A stretch of 11,204 nucleotides of DNA from contig DHWW01000115.1 of the NCBI GenBank assembly GCA_002413385.1, positions 1-11,204 on the forward strand, in the 5' to 3' direction. Position 1 is the first letter of the stretch, and each line of letters begins with the position of its first letter. This DNA comes from Granulicella sp. UBA5172. Its GTDB lineage: Bacteria; Acidobacteriota; Terriglobia; Terriglobales; Acidobacteriaceae. The position numbers and the translations under genes were made by a program. The notes under the pieces are model-generated. The model did not search any database. It was not told the DNA's origin and saw only the letters and a list, made by a program, of their open reading frames with translations. Shown here piece after piece: positions 7,208-11,204 of this stretch.

Positions 7208-8126
7208 AGCCCGCCTCCCAATTCGCCATCACTCCATCACTCGCGAATGTGAGATCGCTCGCCTCATCCAAGAGATCGCGCATAGCCGATGAGCGGGCCG
7301 AGGTCTCGATATAGGCGCGCCGCGTCACCTGATTAAGCGCCCACGAGTTGTTTCCCGTTCCTGATAGAACTATCTGATCGTTCAGGTTCAACTGCTTCTG
7401 AACCTCAGCCTCGATTGCCAGAAGTGCGTCGAACTTCTGGCAATCTTGGCATTTTTCGGTGCGGGCAGGTGGTGTCTTGGCTTCCCACAATTCGACCGCC
7501 CGCTTCAATGGTGCTTCGAGCCGCTTGTAGTCAATCGCAATGGGGTGCGGCTTCGGCGTGAATGGCATCCACAGCTTTTGATTGCGGTAGAACTTGTCGG
7601 GTTCAGCTATCACGATCTCGTGGTTAGCACTCCAGTAAAGCAATCCGCCCCTGGAAACCTCTCCTAGCAGCAGGCCAAATTCAGCAATAAAGCCGTAGCC
7701 AATAACCTGGATTTCGTAGCACGGAAGAAGCGGGTCCCCTACACCCTTCGCCTGCGCGGTTTTGTGATCGATCACGGCGATGGATCCGTCGGCGAACTCG
7801 AAGATGTCGTCGGGTTCGCCATAGAGCTCTACGCCCGAGTCGAGGACGTACTTGTATTTTGTCCAGTGTCGGGGGTACTCGACCCTGCCTACAACCTCAC
7901 AAAAGGGTGCAAACTCTTTAGGCAGCTTCCCATCCTTCTCTAGGAATGCACCGATGATTGCCATTTCAGCTTGTTCCATGTTTTTGAAGATCGCGCCGCC
8001 GAAGAAGCTGAAGGGCTCGCGGAACCTGAGGTGAAGTCTGTACCAGAAGCAACGCTCACAAAACGTTTCTACTTCTATGAGGCCAAGCCTCTTGGGCGTA
8101 ATACGCAAATCCGTTGTCGTTTTCAT
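7191..8126 (-). CDS. PD-(D/E)XK nuclease, RecB/Cas4-like
   Basis: Intact 311-residue protein. Active-site motifs are GEPDD (Asp106/Asp107), IDHK with Asp120 and Lys122, and Q140-x3-Y144 in YEIQVIGYGF, the order found in RecB/Cas4-type nucleases. An N-terminal C23-x2-C26 pair (FCERCFWYRL) and a late C226-x2-C229 pair (CQDC) could bind a metal or an iron-sulphur cluster, as in Cas4 and AddB; this is inference. ATG 8126 is preceded by TTGGAG, a close but usable binding site. By family it would cut or trim DNA. There are no cas genes or CRISPR arrays here. It is transcribed away from the right-hand region, and a small gene overlaps its 3' end. Its role is open: defence nuclease or recombination helper. 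Confidence 0.85.
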   Translation of the reverse strand: MKTTTDLRITPKRLGLIEVETFCERCFWYRLHLRFREPFSFFGGAIFKNMEQAEMAIIGAFLEKDGKLPKEFAPFCEVVGRVEYPRHWTKYKYVLDSGVELYGEPDDIFEFADGSIAVIDHKTAQAKGVGDPLLPCYEIQVIGYGFIAEFGLLLGEVSRGGLLYWSANHEIVIAEPDKFYRNQKLWMPFTPKPHPIAIDYKRLEAPLKRAVELWEAKTPPARTEKCQDCQKFDALLAIEAEVQKQLNLNDQIVLSGTGNNSWALNQVTRRAYIETSARSSAMRDLLDEASDLTFASDGVMANWEAGYDGGF

Positions 8127-8226
8127 GAATCTCCAATGGGTGGTTGCACGGCATTTCGTCCGTAGAAATGCAGATGAGGATTGGGTCGCAGTTGAGTTGA
8201 AATCCCAGGGTGGGGACCGTGAACAT
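8056..8226 (-). CDS. Possible small ORF upstream of the nuclease
   Basis: A 56-residue minus-strand ORF from ATG 8226, starting MFTVPTLGFQLNCDPILICI. GAGGA lies six bases before the ATG, an excellent binding site, which is the main reason to list it. It overlaps the first 71 bases of the nuclease gene in another frame, so its C-terminal third may not be meaningful. It could be a short leader peptide, a regulatory ORF or chance. No family is recognised. Confidence 0.3.
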   Translation of the reverse strand: MFTVPTLGFQLNCDPILICISTDEMPCNHPLEIHENDNGFAYYAQEAWPHRSRNVL

Positions 8227-8859
8227 CGGTGTTCCTCGCCCTATCACTCATTGCACTCTCGGCATCCACCGGAGCCAAAGGCAGCGCGTGATGTTCTTAA
8301 TTGACCGAGGGGTCAGTGGGCTACAAAGCTGTCTAGTATAAGGAGACGCCCAAGCCGTACGACGGCCTAGCGCCACAGAAGCCGTACGAGACAGATCTCA
8401 GCGCTGAATCACTCCCCCTCTGTCCCTGGGTGGGATAGGCCTACGAATCCAAGGGCCCACCGGGCATACATGCCACTCGGAATTCATCTGGACTAGGGGC
8501 TACATGCGCGGATCACATGTCATATGGAATATATATGGCGATATTTTAATCTCCCCCCGTCGTTTATCTTCGCGGAACGCCCGACTGGATTTCTGGTCCC
8601 CGGCGTGCCTCGACGGAAATACGTCCCAAAGCTTCGGCGCTGCCGCGCCCTCAGAGATGGCATTTCGCAGAAATGCTCAGCGTTTTGGTTATGTCTTTCA
8701 TACTTTGCCTTCCCGCATGCAGGATTGCGACAGTGAGCAGGGACTTTGTTTGCAGGCCGCAACTCGAAGTCGGACGGAGCCTTGGTTCGGGATCCCTCTC
8801 TATCGAAGTTCAACGATCCACAACATGTCCGGCTAAAAACCGGCAGGAGCATTATCTAT
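8227..8859. other. Region of about 630 bases without a recognised gene
   Basis: Both strands hold only open frames of up to about 110 codons, with arginine/serine-rich translations typical of shadow reading, and I accept none of them. The stretch has an 11-base direct repeat at 8352-8362 and 8379-8389 and an AT-rich patch at about 8517-8553 that could carry a promoter. It may be debris from a lost gene. Confidence 0.5.
8352..8389. repeat. 11-base direct repeat with small palindrome
   Basis: AAGCCGTACGA occurs at 8352-8362 and again at 8379-8389, a 27-base period. The first copy also sits in an inverted repeat, GCCGT-ACG-ACGGC at 8354-8366. Two copies only; this could be a protein binding site pair or chance. 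Confidence 0.4.
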
Positions 8860-9310
8860 ATGGAAAACAGCGGGATTTCATGGACCACTCACACTTTCAA
8901 CCCCTGGATCGGCTGCACCAAGTGCAGCACGGGTTGCGATCACTGCTATGCGGAAGGCTTCAACAAGCGCATGGGACAAACCAACTGGGGGGCCGGGGGC
9001 AGAACGCCGTGTGACAAACGACTCGAACTGGCGGAATCCGATCAAGTGGAACCGCCAGGCGGAAGCGGCAGGGACTCGAACCAAAGTATTCTGCGCATCG
9101 ATGGCCGACATCTTCGACGGGGAGGCGCCAGCAGAAGCTCGGGAGCGTCTCTGGGATCTCATTCGGGTAACGCCGTTCCTGGACTGGCAACTGCTGACGA
9201 AGCGCCCGACAAACATCGCTCGGTTCCTGCCGAAGGATTGGGGGGACGGCTACGTCAGCACCTATCGCATGGAGTACCCAGTTGGGCAGATGCTCCTCGC
9301 GACATCCTGA
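8860..9310 (+). pseudogene. DUF5131 (phage Gp37/Gp68) protein, frameshifted and truncated
   Basis: ATG 8860 follows AGGAG at 8845-8849. The protein opens with ISWTTHTFNPWIGCTKCSTG then CDHCYAE, the Cys-rich signature of the DUF5131 family, whose members occur in phages and mobile DNA and whose activity is not established. After two G runs (8987-8992 and 8995-8999) the correct frame moves by one base and continues ERRVTNDSNWRNPIKWNRQA, KVFCASMADIFD, LDWQLLTKRPTNI and DWGDGY, all family hallmarks. After about 9253 the similarity ends: the expected segment after GY is missing and a short unrelated tail stops at 9310. The repaired protein is about 149 residues, clearly shorter than I expect for the family (over 200). 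So it is broken twice, by a G-run insertion and by a 3' rearrangement. Confidence 0.8.
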
Positions 9311-9528
9311 GTTACATATGGTGCGACACCCTCGGCGGCTATCAGGTGCTGAAGAAGTGGCTCAGCTACCGCGAACTGCCGCTGCTAGGACGCGCACTGC
9401 GTTCCGACGAGTCCGACTACTTCGCGCAGGTTGTTCGCCGCATCACCGCCATCCTGCTGCTCGGCCCCGCGCTCGACGCCAGCTATCAGGCCATTCTACC
9501 CACAGCCACCGGCCTGCCCCAGCCATAG
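9283..9528 (+). pseudogene. C-terminal fragment of a type ISP-like restriction-modification enzyme
   Basis: In frame 1, from about 9283 to TAG 9526-9528, the translation reads LGGYQVLKKWLSYRE, then LLGRALRSDES, then ARRITAILLLGPALD-like sequence (here VRRITAILLLGPALDASY). I recognise this as the extreme C-terminus of large DNA methyltransferase/restriction enzymes of the type ISP or Eco57I-like group. Only about 80 residues remain of a protein that normally exceeds 900, and no helicase or methylase motif is present nearby. It is joined to the truncated DUF5131 gene with a junction between 9254 and 9283, pointing to a large deletion that fused two defence-island genes. It has no start of its own. 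In the unrepaired sequence it is in the same frame as the DUF5131 start. Confidence 0.7.
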
Positions 9529-9585
9529 CGATCGAGAGAGGTCGATTCATTCGGACGGATCAGCGCCTTCGTCCTGCGCGATGGG

Positions 9586-9801
9586 CTAAACGCCTCGCAA
9601 TAACTCCGACGCGTTCAGATCGAAGCAGATCGCAAGGGTCTCAATTATTCTTAGCCCGGCTTCCCGTCGGCCATTCTCAAGTTGCGACAGATGTGTCCGA
9701 CCGATCCCCGAGACTTCTGCGAGGTAGGCTTGACTCCATCCGCGCCCCTCCCGCAACTCTCGCAGACGCCGCCCCAGCCTAACGCAAATATCGTTTGCCA
9801 C
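9586..9801 (-). CDS. XRE-family helix-turn-helix regulator (C-protein-like)
   Basis: A 71-residue protein made almost wholly of one Cro/C1-type helix-turn-helix domain: LGRRLRELREGRGWSQAYLA, then EVSGIGRTHLSQLENGRREA, then a closing helix with LAICFDLNASELL. Size and shape match controller proteins of restriction-modification systems and other small single-domain repressors. The start is GTG 9801, since a TGA lies directly upstream in frame and no ATG is available before the domain. No close Shine-Dalgarno is seen. An inverted repeat about 31 bases upstream of the start is a likely operator, suggesting autoregulation. The nearest former partner is the type ISP-like fragment just beyond its 3' end. 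It need not control the methyltransferase 4 kb away. Confidence 0.85.
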   Translation of the reverse strand: MANDICVRLGRRLRELREGRGWSQAYLAEVSGIGRTHLSQLENGRREAGLRIIETLAICFDLNASELLRGV

Positions 9802-9832
9802 TCATCAAGAGTGGCTGTATCCTCAGGCCTGC

Positions 9833-9852
9833 ATGTTGCGCATGAGCAACAT
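9833..9852. promoter_or_regulatory. Inverted repeat, likely XRE operator
   Basis: ATGTTGC at 9833-9839 and GCAACAT at 9846-9852 form a perfect 7-base inverted repeat with a 6-base spacer (20 bases in total, about two helical turns). It lies about 31 bases before the start of the XRE gene, where a dimeric repressor would bind. Confidence 0.5.
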
Positions 9853-9990
9853 CGTCGCGAGACGAACCTCCCGTGTATCTATGGCTCCGACGCTTCTCGG
9901 AGCTATCTGCACACCGACAAAAGAACTGGAAACAAGCGGACCAGCTTCGTACTGAATTGGCCCGTGCGGCCTCAAAGGAGGCAACCGTTT
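9853..9990 (+). other. Possible helical-peptide remnant before the membrane gene
   Basis: Frame 3 here reads FSELSAHRQKNWKQADQLRT then ELARAASKEATVYA, a plausible coiled-coil segment. It lacks a convincing start and runs into the next gene in another frame. It may be the end of a decayed gene; I am not sure it is coding. Confidence 0.2.
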
Positions 9991-10435
9991 ATGCATTGGC
10001 ACCCCAATCGCTTCTGGGCTTTTGTGATCGTCGTCTGGTTGTGGCTCGCCCTGTTCTTCACCGCATATGGCTGCGGCTGGCGGCCCGACGGCCAACCATC
10101 GGCTTTTGAGGTTGGACCCGGAGGGTACATCGCGCCGCCGACACCAGAGCCGATTTTCGTGCCCATCCGGCCTCGTGATGTTAGCGGTGACTGGGCTCAT
10201 GTGCGTCGCTTGGAAACGCCGTTATTGGCAACCAAGTTGGCGCCTGAATCGCTTCTGGGCAGGTGTGATCTTCATATGGGTGGTCCTCGCCGGTATGTTG
10301 ATTGCAGGCGGCCTTGGTTTGGATTCTAGCGGGACCCCACCATGGGTCTTCTGGGGTATCGCGATGCTGGCACCAGTTTGGCCCGCGTGCAGGGCGTGGA
10401 AGCGCCATTATTGTCCAAAGCGAAGTTTGCGCTGA
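9991..10435 (+). pseudogene. Membrane protein with two internal repeats, frameshifted
   Basis: AAAGGAGG at 9974-9981 and ATG 9991 give a strong start. Frame 1 reads HPNRFWAFVIVVWLWLALFF, a membrane helix, then a Gly/Pro-rich loop up to PEPIFV. At a CCC run (10162-10164) the frame moves by one base and frame 2 continues with GLVMLAVTGLMCVAWKRRYW, then a second copy of the pattern: LNRFWAGVIFIWVVLAGMLI and VFWGIAMLAPVW ... AWKRHY, ending at TGA 10433-10435. The length is 3n+1; repaired it is 147 residues with four membrane helices in two similar halves. The halves also match at DNA level (AATCGCTTCTGGG at about 10005 and 10246), indicating an internal duplication. It lies in the inner membrane by inference; function is unknown. 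Confidence 0.55.
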
Positions 10436-10447
10436 AGGAGAGCTATG

Positions 10448-10597
10448 ATGCATTTTGAGACAGAACGAGTTCACAGCGAATGCTGGCCTCTGGGCATCCA
10501 GCGTGTTTTCGATTTGTGTTGGACTCGTAGCGGCGAGGAGGCGGGGCCGTGGGTCGTAATCCCCATCGTTGTCGGTGGCGGGGTTCATCGTCAATAG
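10448..10597 (+). CDS. Small ORF of uncertain frame, unknown
   Basis: AAGGAG at 10435-10440 is followed by ATG codons at 10445 and 10448, so translation starts here, coupled to the preceding stop. The direct reading is a 49-residue ORF, MHFETERVHSECWPLG and so on, to TAG 10595-10597. If the TTTT at 10453-10456 carries one extra T, the alternative is MHLRQNEFTANAGLWASSVF followed by SICVGLVAARRRGRGS to TAA 10557-10559, a short single-pass membrane peptide. I cannot decide between them. Neither has a known family. Confidence 0.4.
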   Translation: MHFETERVHSECWPLGIQRVFDLCWTRSGEEAGPWVVIPIVVGGGVHRQ

Positions 10598-10612
10598 GCA
10601 GAATGGGGCCCA

Positions 10613-11204
10613 ATGGGAAGCAACAAAATCAAAGTTCTCGCATGTTTGGTAGTCGGAGTATTTGTACTGTGGATGATTGTTTCCGCACGACGCAATGGAG
10701 TCCAGCCATCAACTCTCGCCTCCACAGATACACGGTCAGAACCGCCCGATGCTCTCCCAGGCGAATCGATTGATCATTGGAGACAAAGGGTTGGCAACCA
10801 GCCGGGAGTAGTAAAAGATCCCAGCGCGTCATTAACTGTCATCGCCTATCCGATGAGTTCCGATGGGAAGTGCGTTTCCCCTGTTAAGCGGAGAGCTAAA
10901 GTGGAATTCTGATCACGTCATCCTGGTCGACTGGGAGTTCCAGGAAGGCAACTCGTTCGCCGACGAAATCACGTATGCACCCTACGTTGCTAAGGCTAAA
11001 GGCGAGAAGACTGTTTTTCCCAAGATTGAACTGATCACGGACGGCTCGAGCATACCACTTCAGGAGTCTCTATATTGGGCTCCCAATCGCGTTCTGGCTC
11101 AAGCTGCAACCACGGATGGTTTTCAGTTGATGGATCCGATGTCTATTCAAGAACCTGATCAAGAGGATCAAAAGGAGACATTCGGTGGTCGTCTGGTGCA
11201 TCCC
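10613..11204 (+). pseudogene. Membrane-anchored protein, frameshifted and cut by window end
   Basis: ATG 10613 starts MGSNKIKVLACLVVGVFVLW, a short basic end and one membrane helix (residues 6-24), followed by a polar region. Frame 2 ends at TGA 10910-10912, but from about 10878 frame 3 carries on as LLSGELKWNSDHVILVDWEF, TYAPYVAKAKG and a long acidic tail to the window end with no stop. The change of frame falls at CCCC 10878-10881, so one extra C explains it. The part outside the membrane is hydrophilic and would face the periplasm if the helix is an N-in anchor. No family is recognised and the true end is not in the window. Confidence 0.55.

Noticed and set aside
8829..8843. CCGG-CTAAAAA-CCGG hairpin before the DUF5131 gene
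   Set aside because: Only a 4-base stem and no T run, too weak to call a terminator or switch.
8504..8852. Overlapping open frames of about 110 codons on both strands
   Set aside because: Neither shows domain character or a binding site; typical chance frames in GC-rich DNA.
9823..10594. Long minus-strand open frames opposite the membrane protein
   Set aside because: The plus strand has the strong ribosome binding site and membrane-helix pattern; the minus translations are Pro/Arg-rich shadows.
503..10881. Programmed +1 frameshifting as the reason for the repeated shifts
   Set aside because: The sites share no common slippery sequence followed by a stop; breaks at C and G runs fit insertion error or slippage better.
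11083..11110. Third copy of the AATCGC-TTCTGG segment seen in the membrane protein repeats
   Set aside because: Match is short and interrupted, and the encoded context (LYWAPNRVLA) is hydrophilic and unrelated.

Overview
The base composition (about 55% GC by eye), the gene families and the tight gene packing suggest a proteobacterial accessory region, perhaps alphaproteobacterial (a weak guess). It reads as a defence island. There is no rRNA, no tRNA, no CRISPR array and no recognisable transposase.

Left part (1-5590): a gene cluster on the plus strand begins upstream of the window with a MutL/MORC-like GHKL ATPase, of which only the 3' part is visible. It continues with an unknown protein, a probable DUF6339 protein and a small acidic protein, nearly without gaps. 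These run into a converging vsr gene (very-short-patch endonuclease) whose stop codon overlaps that of the acidic protein. Back to back with vsr is an intact 546-residue C5-cytosine DNA methyltransferase. GHKL ATPases of this kind are known from restriction-modification contexts. The three small partner genes make this a candidate, poorly described multi-gene restriction or defence system.

Middle part (5569-8226): a short minus-strand coding remnant, a 44-residue zinc finger of ESCO type, a stand-alone FtsH-like (M41) metalloprotease domain, a small coiled-coil protein, and on the minus strand a PD-(D/E)XK nuclease (RecB/Cas4-like) followed by a small overlapping gene. The coiled-coil gene and that small gene meet tail to tail with overlapping stop codons.

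Right part (8227-11204): about 630 bases without a clear gene, then a broken DUF5131 (phage Gp37/Gp68) gene joined to the C-terminal end of a type ISP-like restriction-modification enzyme, a small XRE regulator with an inverted repeat upstream, a membrane protein with two repeats, a short ORF and a partial membrane-anchored protein running off the window.

A striking feature is that at least eight genes are broken by what looks like a single inserted base, always the same net +1 shift, while dcm, vsr, the nuclease, the DUF6339 gene and the XRE gene are intact. Several breaks sit in runs of C or G. This is either sequencing error or real decay by slippage, and resequencing would decide. The protein reconstructions below assume the shifts are repaired.
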